This document shows positions 1 to 8,244 of a DNA stretch of 64,000 nt, in pieces. The notes beneath the pieces were generated by a model. The model had not been told where the DNA came from, searched no databases, and worked only from the letters and a program-made list of their open reading frames with translations. The stretch lies in the NCBI RefSeq assembly GCF_000425565.1, contig NZ_AUDR01000017.1:1-64000 (forward strand), read 5' to 3'. How positions within the stretch are numbered: position 1 is the stretch's first letter; each line of letters starts with the position of its first letter. Position numbers and translations under genes: made by a program. The stretch comes from Tepidiphilus margaritifer DSM 15129. Lineage in GTDB: Bacteria; Pseudomonadota; Gammaproteobacteria; Burkholderiales; Rhodocyclaceae.

Positions 1-166
1 GTTGCTACACATGAGGCAAGGACTGTACCCGAAAAAAGGGGTGTGAGAGATACCCCCCTTGCTACACTTGCTACAGTTGCTACACATGAGGCAAGGACTG
101 TACCCGAAAAAAGGGGTGTGAGAGATACCCCCCTTGCTACACTTGCTACAGTTGCTACACATGAGG
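1..166. repeat. Perfect 75-base tandem repeat (two full copies plus 16 bases)
   Basis: Bases 1-75 and 76-150 are identical, and 151-166 begin a third copy. The array may extend left of the window. The period is a multiple of three, so the repeat stays in frame and encodes a 25-residue peptide repeat. Each unit ends in three copies of TTGCTACA. Confidence 0.95.
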
Positions 167-726
167 AGGCGCAAAGCACGCAAGCGCGGGTGGTTGAACC
201 GCCAAGCGTAGCAAGTGTAGCAACTGTAGCAGTAGCAAACCTTCCAACCACGAATTTGCAAGGAGGTGGAGAACGCGCCACCACTTGGCGCATTCGCTAC
301 ATCGACGGCACCGAGCGCGTCATCGCCTTTTCCCCCGCCAAGACGCGCGAAGAGGTGCTGCACGCCGAGACGGGCGCGGTGGAGGCGGCGGCGTACGTGC
401 CAGGGAAAACGCCACCGGAACGGCCGTTGCTCGAGGACGAGCGCACCCGCATTCGGCGCTGGCTCGAGCTGATCGGCGAGACCGACCCGGCGACCATCGC
501 CAAGGTGCTGGCGGCGGCGGCCGAGGATTCGACGGCGCGGCATTACTACCTGGAGCGATTCCGCGATTGGGAAGAGCGCGCGGCCGTGGCCGAATTCGAC
601 GGCGGCTTGCCACGCCAAGAGGCCGAGCGGCAGGCGGCGGCGCAATCGTTCGAGGCCACCGAGGAATCACGCGCGGCACTACGAGCGGCGCGCCAGGCGT
701 TTGGCGATCCCCTGCCAAGGCCTTGA
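1..726 (+). CDS. Mobile-element-type hypothetical protein (5' end outside window)
   Basis: The reading frame is open to the first base of the window, so the gene probably begins upstream; an internal GTG at 43 is the first start visible. The N-terminal part is low-complexity, rich in Ala-Thr-Val (LATLATVATHE twice, then SVASVATVAVAN), because a 75-base unit (25 codons) is repeated in frame. From about base 270 the protein becomes ordinary: a WRIRYIDGTE segment, then a helical part with RTRIRRWLELIGETDP. From memory, similar tails occur in hypothetical proteins of integrative elements and plasmids in proteobacteria; that is recollection, not a search. No catalytic motif is seen. The stop is followed at 738 by a strong inverted repeat. 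Function unknown; that it is coding is likely, since codon use stays consistent through the C-terminal half. Confidence 0.6.
   Translation, partial: VATHEARTVPEKRGVRDTPLATLATVATHEARTVPEKRGVRDTPLATLATVATHEEAQSTQARVVEPPSVASVATVAVANLPTTNLQGGGERATTWRIRYIDGTERVIAFSPAKTREEVLHAETGAVEAAAYVPGKTPPERPLLEDERTRIRRWLELIGETDPATIAKVLAAAAEDSTARHYYLERFRDWEERAAVAEFDGGLPRQEAERQAAAQSFEATEESRAALRAARQAFGDPLPRP
144..231. repeat. 16-base exact inverted repeat built from TTGCTACA iterons
   Basis: Bases 144-159 (TGCTACAGTTGCTACA) are the exact reverse complement of 216-231, 56 bases apart. The short word TTGCTACA recurs on the plus strand through 58-160 and on the minus strand at 208-236. Having the word in both orientations inside one reading frame suggests selection on the DNA itself, for example iteron-like or partition-type sites. 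Confidence 0.75.
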
Positions 727-737
727 TCACTCCCTCC

Positions 738-776
738 CGTGAAGTGCGCTTACGGCGGCGGTAAGCACGCTTCACG
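738..776. repeat. Long hairpin just after the first gene
   Basis: Arms 738-753 and 761-776 are 16 bases each with two differences and a 7-base loop (GGCGGCG). It begins 12 bases after the stop of the first gene, where a terminator would sit, but there is no T run on either strand, so it is equally well a repeat or protein-binding palindrome. It also overlaps the end of a small minus-strand reading frame. Confidence 0.55.
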
Positions 777-887
777 GCCACGCCAGGCGGCGGCAAAAGG
801 TACTCCGACGGGTTCCATGGTTAGGGTGATGCCATCCGCGATGGTCGGCAGTTTTTCAATCCTGTGACTTGAATAAGCTAACGGCAT
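750..887 (-). CDS. Possible 45-residue hypothetical protein
   Basis: A short minus-strand frame starts at ATG 887 behind an AAAGG ribosome-binding-like sequence about five bases upstream. It encodes MPLAYSSHRIEKLPTIADG and continues to a stop at 750-752. It has no recognised domain. In favour of a gene are the good ribosome-binding site and a plausible mixed polar/hydrophobic composition; against are its size and the way its 3' end runs through the 738-776 hairpin. Function unknown. Confidence 0.25.
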   Translation of the reverse strand: MPLAYSSHRIEKLPTIADGITLTMEPVGVPFAAAWRGREACLPPP

Positions 888-1630
888 GAATGCCTTTAGC
901 GTAACGCTTTCGCCTGGTTAAGCGTAGCGCTTGCGGCGGGGCGGCAGGAAAGCTCGAGCACGGCCACGCGCACCCGGCGGCGCCACCCCGCGCACCTTGG
1001 AGGAATGCCACAACCCCACGCCAGAACGAAAACGGCTTGCGTAGCGGCTTTCTGTGCCGTTTTTCTGGCGCGGGGCAAGCTACCCTACTGGCACACCACG
1101 AAAAACGGCCTACAGCGGCGCTATGGCGGCGCTGCGGGGGGCCCTGGGGGATTGGCGGGGGTGCGGGTGCGCAAACCCGCGGAATCGCGCCAGGGCGCGC
1201 GGTTGGCGCATATGCAACTGTGCAAACTGGCGTCTTGGATTGCCGGACGCGCGGAGCAGCTAGCACGGCGCCAGGCGCTCGATAGGGCGGCGGGCTGCTG
1301 GTGCAGGCGCTGGACGCTTGAACCCCTACGGCGCCGACTGACTGCACCACAACCCCACGGCGGCGATGCGCTGGTGCTGGCGGCTGTGGCCACCACAGGA
1401 ACGCTGACGGCGCCAAGTGGGGCAGGCATCGAGCGGCGGGGATAGCGGCAAGCGGTGCGGGCGACGAGATGGTTTGAGCCGTGGGCGACATAGGTGACAA
1501 TAGCAATTGTCGGGCACCCGGTTCCAGAGCATCGGCGCGAGGGCATCAAAAGAAATAGCGGGTATCTGAGCGGGTATCGAGGCTGGCTTTCTGGAACAAT
1601 GTCCATACAAAACAAAAGGATGGATGCGAT
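888..1630. other. 743-base stretch without a convincing gene
   Basis: Frames here have erratic composition (Arg/Pro/Ala rich) and no familiar motifs. Visible structure: an imperfect inverted repeat at 1019-1070, a 13-base direct repeat CCACAACCCCACG at 1008-1020 and 1347-1359, and a small palindrome GACAAT-AGCA-ATTGTC near 1496-1511. I could not find a clear promoter or trp leader/attenuator; the trpG ribosome-binding site AAAAGGATG lies at about 1616-1624. It may be decayed mobile-element DNA joined to the trp operon. Confidence 0.5.
1019..1070. repeat. Imperfect inverted repeat in the pre-trpG gap
   Basis: Left arm 1019-1036 (CGCCAGAACGAAAACGGC) pairs with right arm 1056-1070 (GCCGTTTTTCTGGCG), with a three-base bulge in the left arm and a 19-base loop. 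There is no gene on either side to be terminated, so it may be a remnant element end or recombination site. Confidence 0.5.
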
Positions 1631-2212
1631 ATGTTGCTGTTGATCGACAATTACGACAGTTTCACGTGGAATCTGGCGCAGTACTTCGGCGAGCTCGGGG
1701 CTCGGGTGAAAGTGGTGCGCAACGACGAGGTGACAGCGGCGCAGATCGCGGCTTGGCGCCCGGAGTACCTGGTGATCTCGCCCGGGCCGTGTTCGCCGCG
1801 CGAGGCGGGGATCTCGGTGGAGGTGATCGAGCGCTTTGCCGGTGAAATTCCCATCTTTGGCGTGTGCCTGGGGCATCAGGCGATCGGGGCGGCGTTCGGT
1901 GGCAGGATCGTCCATGCCAAGCGCTTGATGCACGGCAAGACTTCGCCCGTGTTCCATCGCGGCGAGGGAGTGTTCGAGGGGCTGCCCAATCCGGTGGAAT
2001 GCACGCGCTACCATTCGCTTGCGGTGGAGCGCGAGTCGCTGCCCGAGTGCCTGGAGGTGACGGCTTGGACCGAGGACGGCGAGATCATGGGCTTGCGTCA
2101 TCGCACGCTGCCGGTGGAAGGGGTGCAGTTTCACCCGGAATCGATCCTGACGCGGCACGGGCACGAGATGCTGGCCAATTTCCTGCGCCAGCACGCACCG
2201 CAGCCGGCGTAA
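1631..2212 (+). CDS. trpG: Anthranilate synthase component II (glutamine amidotransferase)
   Basis: Supplies ammonia from glutamine to anthranilate synthase component I (TrpE) in tryptophan synthesis; in many bacteria the same subunit also serves p-aminobenzoate synthase. The 193-residue length is typical. It shows the class I amidotransferase triad: Cys79 in [10 protein letters not shown], His168 and Glu170 in VQFHPES; the N-terminal [14 protein letters not shown] is diagnostic. Start ATG 1631 follows AAAAGGATG. It is the first gene of a trpG-trpD-trpC run. The expected partner trpE is not upstream; mobile-element-like DNA is there instead. Confidence 0.96.
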   Translation: MLLLIDNYDSFTWNLAQYFGELGARVKVVRNDEVTAAQIAAWRPEYLVISPGPCSPREAGISVEVIERFAGEIPIFGVCLGHQAIGAAFGGRIVHAKRLMHGKTSPVFHRGEGVFEGLPNPVECTRYHSLAVERESLPECLEVTAWTEDGEIMGLRHRTLPVEGVQFHPESILTRHGHEMLANFLRQHAPQPA

Positions 2213-2239
2213 AGGTAAATTTTGCGAAAGGAGCGACAA

Positions 2240-3292
2240 GTGGGAACGAAGATCACGCCGCGGGAGGCGTTGCAGCGCACGATCGAGCTGCGCGAGATTT
2301 TCTACGACGAGATGCTGGATCTGATGCGCCAGATCATGGCGGGTGAAGTCTCGCCGGTGATGATGGCGGCGATCCTCACGGGGCTGCGCGTGAAGAAGGA
2401 GACGGTGGGCGAGATCACCGCCGCGGCGCAGGTGATGCGCGAGCTCGCGCTCAAGGTGGAAGTGCCGCCGCCGCACGATTATCTCCTGGACGTGGTCGGC
2501 ACGGGGGGCGACTCCTCGCACACGTTCAACGTGTCGACCACGAGCGCGTTCGTGATCGCCGCCGCGGGGGGCAAGGTGGCCAAGCACGGCAACCGCTCGG
2601 TGTCGTCCAAGTCCGGCAGCGCCGACGTATTCGAGGCGCTGGGGGCGGTGATCGAGTTGCCGCCCGAGGCGGTGGCGCGCTGCATCACCGAGGTGGGGGT
2701 GGGATTCATGTTCGCGCCGGCGCACCACAGCGCGATGAAGAACGTGGCGGCGGTGCGTCGCGAGATGGGCGTGCGCACCATCTTCAACATCCTGGGGCCG
2801 CTCACCAACCCGGCCGGGGCGCCGAATTCACTGCTGGGCGTATTCCACCCCGATCTGGTGGGGATCCTGGTGCGCGTGATGCAACGGCTCGGTGCCAGGC
2901 ACGTGCTGGTGGTGCACGGGCTCGACGGGCTCGACGAAGTGACGCTGGGCGCGGATACGCTCGTGGGCGAATTGAAAGATGGCGAGATCACCGAGTACCG
3001 TATCCATCCGGAGGATTTCGGCCTGCCGATGGCCTCGAGCCGCAATCTCATGGTAAAGGATGCGCAGGAATCGCGGGCGCGGCTGCTCGCAGTGCTGGAA
3101 GGCGAGCAGGGGCCGGCGCGCGACATCGTGCTCTTGAACGCCGGGGCGGCGCTCTATGCGGCCAACGTCGTTCCTTCGATTGCCGAGGGCATCGAGCGCG
3201 CCCGCGAGGCAATCGATTCGGGCGCGGCGCGGGCCAAGGTCGACGAGTTCGTTGCCGCCACGCGCCGGTTCGCGTCGGAGGCTGGGCGATGA
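2240..3292 (+). CDS. trpD: Anthranilate phosphoribosyltransferase
   Basis: Transfers phosphoribose from PRPP to anthranilate, the second step of tryptophan synthesis. I use GTG 2240 because AAAGGAG lies at 2227-2233, just ahead of it, and the protein then begins [20 protein letters not shown] as in relatives; an in-frame TTG at 2222 lies upstream of that ribosome-binding site. About 350 residues, the usual size. The PRPP-binding glycine loop [15 protein letters not shown], the [12 protein letters not shown] segment and [14 protein letters not shown] are all present. It starts 27 bases after trpG and its stop overlaps trpC, so the three genes are one operon. Confidence 0.96.
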   Translation: MGTKITPREALQRTIELREIFYDEMLDLMRQIMAGEVSPVMMAAILTGLRVKKETVGEITAAAQVMRELALKVEVPPPHDYLLDVVGTGGDSSHTFNVSTTSAFVIAAAGGKVAKHGNRSVSSKSGSADVFEALGAVIELPPEAVARCITEVGVGFMFAPAHHSAMKNVAAVRREMGVRTIFNILGPLTNPAGAPNSLLGVFHPDLVGILVRVMQRLGARHVLVVHGLDGLDEVTLGADTLVGELKDGEITEYRIHPEDFGLPMASSRNLMVKDAQESRARLLAVLEGEQGPARDIVLLNAGAALYAANVVPSIAEGIERAREAIDSGAARAKVDEFVAATRRFASEAGR

Positions 3293-4089
3293 GCGACGTA
3301 TTGCAGCGCATCCTCGCGCGCAAGCGGGAAGAGGTGGCCGCGGCGCGCGCGACCCGGTCGCTCGCCGAGCTGGAGGCGGCGGCGCGGGCGCGGCTCGAAC
3401 GCGATTCGCCGCGCGGTTTCGTCGCCGCCATCGAGCGCAAGCTCGCAGCCGGCGAGCCCGCGGTGATCGCCGAGATCAAGAAAGCGAGCCCCTCGAAAGG
3501 GGTGATCCGGCCCGAGTTCGACCCGGCCGCCATTGCCCGTGCTTATGAATCCGCCGGTGCGGCCTGCCTCTCCGTGCTCACCGACCGGGAGTTTTTTCAG
3601 GGGGCACCGGAATATCTCGCGGCGGCGAGGGCGGCCTGTACCTTGCCGGCGCTGCGCAAGGATTTTCTCGTCGACGCTTGGCAGGTGTGGGAAGCCTGTG
3701 CGATGGGAGCCGACGCGGTGCTCCTGATCGTGGCGGCGCTCGACGATGCGGCGCTGCGCGAGCTCGCGCTGCTCGCCCGGGAGCTGGGGCTGGACGTGCT
3801 GGTGGAAGTGCACGACGCGGACGAGCTCGAGCGCGCGCTCGCGCTACCCGTGCGGCTCGTGGGCATCAACAACCGGAATTTGCGCACCTTCGAGGTGTCG
3901 CTGGAGACCACCTGGGCGCTGTTGCCGCGCATTCCGCAGGACCGGATCGTGGTGACGGAATCGGGTATCGGTGCGCCCGCGGACGTGGCGGCCGTGCGCG
4001 CGCGCGGCGTGCAGACCTTTCTCGTGGGCGAGGCCTTCATGCGCGCGCCCGATCCCGGGGCCGCTTTGCGCGCGCTCTTTTTTGCCTGA
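3289..4089 (+). CDS. trpC: Indole-3-glycerol phosphate synthase
   Basis: Converts carboxyphenylamino-deoxyribulose phosphate to indole-3-glycerol phosphate with loss of CO2. It is a 266-residue single-domain TIM barrel, not fused to TrpF. Typical signatures are [16 protein letters not shown] (catalytic Lys region, about residues 58-73), [22 protein letters not shown] and VTESGIG near the C terminus. ATG 3289 overlaps the trpD stop by four bases (ATGA), implying translational coupling. No trpF, trpB or trpA follows; they must be elsewhere. Confidence 0.96.
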   Translation: MSDVLQRILARKREEVAAARATRSLAELEAAARARLERDSPRGFVAAIERKLAAGEPAVIAEIKKASPSKGVIRPEFDPAAIARAYESAGAACLSVLTDREFFQGAPEYLAAARAACTLPALRKDFLVDAWQVWEACAMGADAVLLIVAALDDAALRELALLARELGLDVLVEVHDADELERALALPVRLVGINNRNLRTFEVSLETTWALLPRIPQDRIVVTESGIGAPADVAAVRARGVQTFLVGEAFMRAPDPGAALRALFFA

Positions 4090-4107
4090 GCGAGGGGGAG
4101 AAATCGG

Positions 4108-5154
4108 GTGCGGCGATGGGGATGGATGGTGGCAGCCTGTGTGCTGCTTGCCGGCTGCGGGCGGCAGGAGACACCAGCGCCGCAGCAGGAGCAGCCGGTG
4201 GTGGTGCGCACGGCGCCGGTGCGTGCGGCGGAGCCCGCGCCGCTGGTGCTCTCCGGCACGGTGCGGGCGCGCTACGAATCGCCGCTCGCCTTCCAGGTGG
4301 GCGGGCGCATCGTGGCGCGGTTGGTCGATGCGGGGGCGTCGGTCCAGTCGGGGCAGGTGCTGGCCCGGCTAGACCCCAAGGACGTGCTCGCCCAGCTCGA
4401 GGCGGCACAAGCGGCGGTGCGTGCGGCCGAGGCGCAGTGGCGTCTGGCGCAGAACGAGCTCGCGCGCACCGAGCGTCTGGCGGCGCAGCACTTCGTCGGT
4501 GAGCAGGCGCTCGATCGAGTGCGTACGCAGCTCGAGGCTGCGCGCTCACAGCTCGAAGCGGCGCAAGCCCAGGAACGGCAGGCGCGTAACGCTTTGGGTT
4601 ATACCGAATTGCGCGCTCCTGCCGACGGCGTGCTGATGGAGTGGAGCGCCGAGCCGGGGCAGGTGGTAGCGGCGGGGCAGCCGGTAGCCACGCTCGCGCA
4701 AAAAGGAGAACGGGAGGTGGAGGTGGCTTTGCCGGAGCGATTCGGCCGGCAGCCACCTCCGCGCGGCGAGGCCGTTCTGCCCGAGGGTTCGGCGATACCG
4801 CTCGAACTGCGCGAGGTGAGCGGAGCAGCCGACCCGGTGTCGCGCACCTTCCGGGCGCGCTATCGCCTGCTCGCCTCCGAGCCGCCGCCGCTGGGCAGCG
4901 TGGTACAGGTGCGCCTGCCCCAGCCGCCGGTGGAGGGCTGGGAAGTGCCGGTGGGGGCGATCGACGAGCGTGGCGCTGGAGCGCGGGTGTGGCGGGTGCG
5001 CGAGGGACGCCTCGAGGCGGTGCCGGTGGAGGTGCTGGCGGTCGACAACGCCACGGCGCGCGTGCGCGGGCCGCTGCAGGCCGGCGATCATGTGGTGGCT
5101 TTCGGCACCCACGTGCTGCGCGAGGGAATGCGGGTCGAGGAGCGCGCGCCGTGA
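4108..5154 (+). CDS. RND efflux periplasmic adaptor lipoprotein
   Basis: Membrane-fusion protein linking an inner-membrane RND pump to an outer-membrane channel. GTG 4108 begins a lipoprotein signal (MRRWGWMVAACVLLAGC, Cys17 acylated). The rest follows the adaptor pattern: a biotinyl/lipoyl-like half (LAFQVGGRIVARLVDAG), an Ala/Glu/Gln-rich coiled-coil hairpin (about residues 90-150), the returning lipoyl half (ELRAPADGVLMEWSAEPGQ), then beta-barrel and membrane-proximal domains. 348 residues. Its stop overlaps the start of the pump gene (GTGA), and a TolC-type gene is two genes on, completing a tripartite exporter. Substrate cannot be told from sequence. Confidence 0.9.
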   Translation: MRRWGWMVAACVLLAGCGRQETPAPQQEQPVVVRTAPVRAAEPAPLVLSGTVRARYESPLAFQVGGRIVARLVDAGASVQSGQVLARLDPKDVLAQLEAAQAAVRAAEAQWRLAQNELARTERLAAQHFVGEQALDRVRTQLEAARSQLEAAQAQERQARNALGYTELRAPADGVLMEWSAEPGQVVAAGQPVATLAQKGEREVEVALPERFGRQPPPRGEAVLPEGSAIPLELREVSGAADPVSRTFRARYRLLASEPPPLGSVVQVRLPQPPVEGWEVPVGAIDERGAGARVWRVREGRLEAVPVEVLAVDNATARVRGPLQAGDHVVAFGTHVLREGMRVEERAP

Positions 5155-8100
5155 GTTTTCCCAATCTCTCGGCGCTTGCCGTGCGCGAGCGCGCCGTCAC
5201 GCTCTTCTTTTTGATCCTCTCGGCGCTCGCGGGGCTGTATGCCTTCCTCGGCCTGGGGCGGGCGGAGGATCCGGCGTTTACCGTGCGCATCCTCATGGTG
5301 TCGGCGTTGTGGCCGGGAGCCACGGCGCAGCAGATGGAAGAGCAGGTGGCGAACCGCCTGGAGAAGCGGCTGCAGGAGCTGGAATATCTCTACCGCTTGA
5401 CGACGACGGTGCAGCCGGGGCGGGTCGACATCCAGGTGGAGTTCGAGGAGTACGTGCCGCAGCGCGAGATCGGCCGGCTGTTCTACGAAGTGCGCAAGCG
5501 CATGTGGGACGAGGGGCCGACGCTGCCCAAAGGGGTGATCGGCCCCATCGTCAACGACGATTTCTCCGACGTCTATTTCAGCCTGATGGCGCTGACGGCG
5601 CCCGGCTTGCCGCCGTGGGACCTGGTGCGGGAGGCCGAGGCGTTGCGCGACCGGCTCGCCCGCGTGCCCGGCGTGCAGAAAGCGCTGCTCATCGGTGAGC
5701 GACCCGAGCAGATCTTCCTTGAACTCGACCTCGACCGCCTCATCCAGCTGGGATTGACGCCGCAGGCGGTGTTCGATGCGATCGACGCGAACAACGCGCT
5801 GGTGCCGGCGGGATTCATCGATACCGCGGGGCCACGGGTGTACGTGCGGCTCGCCCCCGCGGATCTGTCGCAAGTGGAGCGCATCGCGGCGGTTCCCTTG
5901 CGTGTGGGTGGACGCATCCTCACGGTGGGGGAGTTGGGTAAAGTCAGCTTGGGCGTGGAGGATCCGCCTTCGTTCCTGGTGCGGGCCCACGGCGAGGAAG
6001 CGATCCTTCTTGGCGTGGTGATGCAGCGCGGGGAAAACGGCCTCGAGCTGGGCAAGCGGCTCGCGCGCTTCGTGGCCGAAGAAAAGGCCCGCTTGCCGGC
6101 CGGCATGACGCTCTCCGTGCTCACCAACCAGGCCGAGGCGATCGCGCACGCCGTCGATCTCTTCCAGGTGAAGTTCCTCGTGGCGGTGGCGGTGGTGATG
6201 GGGGTGACTTTCCTCACCTTGGGCTGGCGCGCCGGGGTGGTGGTGGCCGTGGCCATTCCGGTGACGCTGGGGCTCACCTTTCTTGCGATGCGCTGGAGCG
6301 GGATCGACCTCGACCGCGTCTCGCTCGGCGCCCTGATCCTCGCCCTGGGCTTGCTGGTCGACGATGCCATCATCGCCATCGAGATGATGATCGTCAAGCT
6401 CGAAGAAGGCTGGGACCGGATCGCGGCGGCCGGCCATGCCTGGAACGTGACGGCCAAGCCCATGCTCTTCGGCACGCTGGTGACGGTGGCAGGATTCCTG
6501 CCCATCGGCTTTGCCCGCTCCGGCGTGGGGGAATACGCCGGGAACATCTTCTGGGTGCTCGGCTACGCCCTGGTGATTTCCTGGTTCGTGGCGGTGGTTT
6601 TCACGCCTTATCTGGGCGTGAAACTGCTGCCGTCCTACCGCAAGCGCGAGGCCGGGCATGGGGTGTACGATTCCCCGGCCTACCGCCGCTGGCGCGCGGT
6701 GATCGCCTGGTGCGTGGACCGGCGCAAGACGGTGGTGACGGCGACGCTCGGCTTGCTCGCACTGGGGGTGGCCGCCATGGTCGGGCCGGTGCAGAAGCAG
6801 TTCTTTCCCAGTTCGGATCGGCCGGAGGTGTTGGTGTCGATCTGGCTGCCGGCGGGCTCGGCCATCGAACGCACCGACGAGGTGGCACGGCGCATCGAGG
6901 CGATCCTCGCGCCCTTGCCAGAGGTGCGTTCGGTGTCGGCCTATGTCGGTCGCGGGGCGCCGCGCTTCTTCATCTCGGCCAACCCCGAGGAGCCCGATCC
7001 GGCTTTTGCCAAGATCGTGGTCGTGACCCAGGGGGTGGAAGCGCGCGAGAAAGTGATCGCGCTCTTGGAGCAGCACCGGCAGGCAGGGGAATTTGCCGAG
7101 GCGCGCATCCGCGTGCACCGCCTTCTCTATGGTCCGCCGGTGCCCTGGCCAGTGGCGTTTCGGGTGGTGGGGCCGGATCTCGAGGTGCTGCGCCGTCTGG
7201 GTGAGGAGGTGCGCGCGGTGATGGCAAGGAATCCTCACGTGCGCGACGCGCATCTGGAGTGGAACGAGCGCGCGCCGGCATTGGTGCTGGAGGCGCCGGC
7301 CGAGCGCCTGCGGGCCATGGGCTTGACGCCGCGGGAAGTGGCGCGGCAGCTGCAGTTCGCTTTGAACGGCATCCCGGTGACCGAGGTGCGGCGCGACATC
7401 CGCACCGTGACGCTGCTCGTGCGCGGCGAGGCGGCGGTGCGCGACCCGGCGCGGCTCGAAGGCCTCGAGCTGCGTACCCTCGACGGCGCCCGCGTGCCGC
7501 TGGGGCAGGTGGGGCGGCTCGAAGTGCGCCACGAGGAAGTGCGCTACAAGCGCATGGATCGGGAGCGTTTCGTCGCGGTGCAGGGCGAACTCGAAGGGGC
7601 GCAGGCGGTGGACGTGACCGAGGCGCTGTGGGAAGCGCTCGCGCCGCTGCGCGCGGCACTGCCGCCCGGATACCGTCTCGAGGTGGGGGGCACGGTGGAG
7701 CAGTCGCGCAAGGCCGATGCATCCATCCAGAAACTGCAGCCGGTGATGGTGGCGGTGATGCTCATCCTCATCATGCTGCAGATGCGCGAGTTTGCCGGCA
7801 CCTTCATGACCGTGGCTACCGCCCCGCTGGGCGTGATCGGAGCGGCGACGGCGCTGCTCGTCTTCGGCAAACCTTTCGGTTTCGTCGCCCTACTCGGTCT
7901 CATCGGTCTGGCGGGGATCTTGATGCGCAACACGCTCATCCTCACCCAACAAGTGCGCGACAACCTCGAGGCGGGCATGACGGCGATCGAGGCGGTGGTG
8001 GAGGCGGCGGTGCGGCGCACGCGGCCGGTGCTGCTCACGGCCCTGGCGGCGGTACTCGCTTTCGTGCCGCTCGCGACCGACACATTCTGGGGGCCGCTCG

Positions 8101-8207
8101 CCTACGTCTTGATCGGCGGCGTGATGGCAGGCACGCTCATCACTTTGTGTTTCGTGCCGGCGCTCTATGCGCTGTGGTACCGTCTGCCGCAGCGCAAAAT
8201 GGGCTAG
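5151..8207 (+). CDS. RND efflux transporter permease
   Basis: Proton-driven inner-membrane pump of the AcrB/acriflavin-resistance superfamily, about 1018 residues. GTG 5151 overlaps the adaptor stop; the protein then starts MSFPNLSALAVRERAVTLFF with the first transmembrane helix. The duplicated topology is visible: large periplasmic loops after TM1 and after the second-half helix near residues 520-545, and helix blocks around residues 335-500 and 860-1010. The proton-relay pair in TM4 is Asp404-Asp405 (GLLVDDAIIAIEMMI). It is closer to the divergent hydrophobic-compound/unknown-substrate RND group (opening motif LGRAEDPAF) than to AcrB itself. Cotranscribed with the adaptor and probably with the downstream channel. 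Confidence 0.93.
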   Translation: MSFPNLSALAVRERAVTLFFLILSALAGLYAFLGLGRAEDPAFTVRILMVSALWPGATAQQMEEQVANRLEKRLQELEYLYRLTTTVQPGRVDIQVEFEEYVPQREIGRLFYEVRKRMWDEGPTLPKGVIGPIVNDDFSDVYFSLMALTAPGLPPWDLVREAEALRDRLARVPGVQKALLIGERPEQIFLELDLDRLIQLGLTPQAVFDAIDANNALVPAGFIDTAGPRVYVRLAPADLSQVERIAAVPLRVGGRILTVGELGKVSLGVEDPPSFLVRAHGEEAILLGVVMQRGENGLELGKRLARFVAEEKARLPAGMTLSVLTNQAEAIAHAVDLFQVKFLVAVAVVMGVTFLTLGWRAGVVVAVAIPVTLGLTFLAMRWSGIDLDRVSLGALILALGLLVDDAIIAIEMMIVKLEEGWDRIAAAGHAWNVTAKPMLFGTLVTVAGFLPIGFARSGVGEYAGNIFWVLGYALVISWFVAVVFTPYLGVKLLPSYRKREAGHGVYDSPAYRRWRAVIAWCVDRRKTVVTATLGLLALGVAAMVGPVQKQFFPSSDRPEVLVSIWLPAGSAIERTDEVARRIEAILAPLPEVRSVSAYVGRGAPRFFISANPEEPDPAFAKIVVVTQGVEAREKVIALLEQHRQAGEFAEARIRVHRLLYGPPVPWPVAFRVVGPDLEVLRRLGEEVRAVMARNPHVRDAHLEWNERAPALVLEAPAERLRAMGLTPREVARQLQFALNGIPVTEVRRDIRTVTLLVRGEAAVRDPARLEGLELRTLDGARVPLGQVGRLEVRHEEVRYKRMDRERFVAVQGELEGAQAVDVTEALWEALAPLRAALPPGYRLEVGGTVEQSRKADASIQKLQPVMVAVMLILIMLQMREFAGTFMTVATAPLGVIGAATALLVFGKPFGFVALLGLIGLAGILMRNTLILTQQVRDNLEAGMTAIEAVVEAAVRRTRPVLLTALAAVLAFVPLATDTFWGPLAYVLIGGVMAGTLITLCFVPALYALWYRLPQRKMG

Positions 8208-8210
8208 AAT
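8205..8210 (+). promoter_or_regulatory. Possible -10 element (TAGAAT) before the PIMT-like gene
   Basis: TAGAAT at 8205-8210 spans the end of the RND gene, about 35 bases ahead of the next start, and could give an internal promoter for the methyltransferase-TolC pair. No good -35 is visible. Confidence 0.3.
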
Positions 8211-8244
8211 CAAAAAATCGTTTCATTTTCCGGTCGTAGGGGGC

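Noticed and set aside
1-160. CRISPR array
   Set aside because: The repeat is a perfect 75-base tandem with no unique spacers and lies in frame within a coding region.
1005-1445. 146-codon plus-strand frame in the gap before trpG
   Set aside because: Composition is erratic, no ribosome-binding site or motif is evident, and overlapping frames on the other strand look equally random. Treated as non-coding remnant.
1121-2728. Long minus-strand open frame running from the pre-trpG gap through trpG and into trpD
   Set aside because: It is the antisense shadow of trpG and trpD in GC-rich DNA; it is His/Arg rich with no domain, and real plus-strand genes explain the codon pattern.
5088-7532. 814-codon minus-strand frame opposite the RND pump
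   Set aside because: His/Arg/Gln-rich antisense shadow of a clear RND permease.
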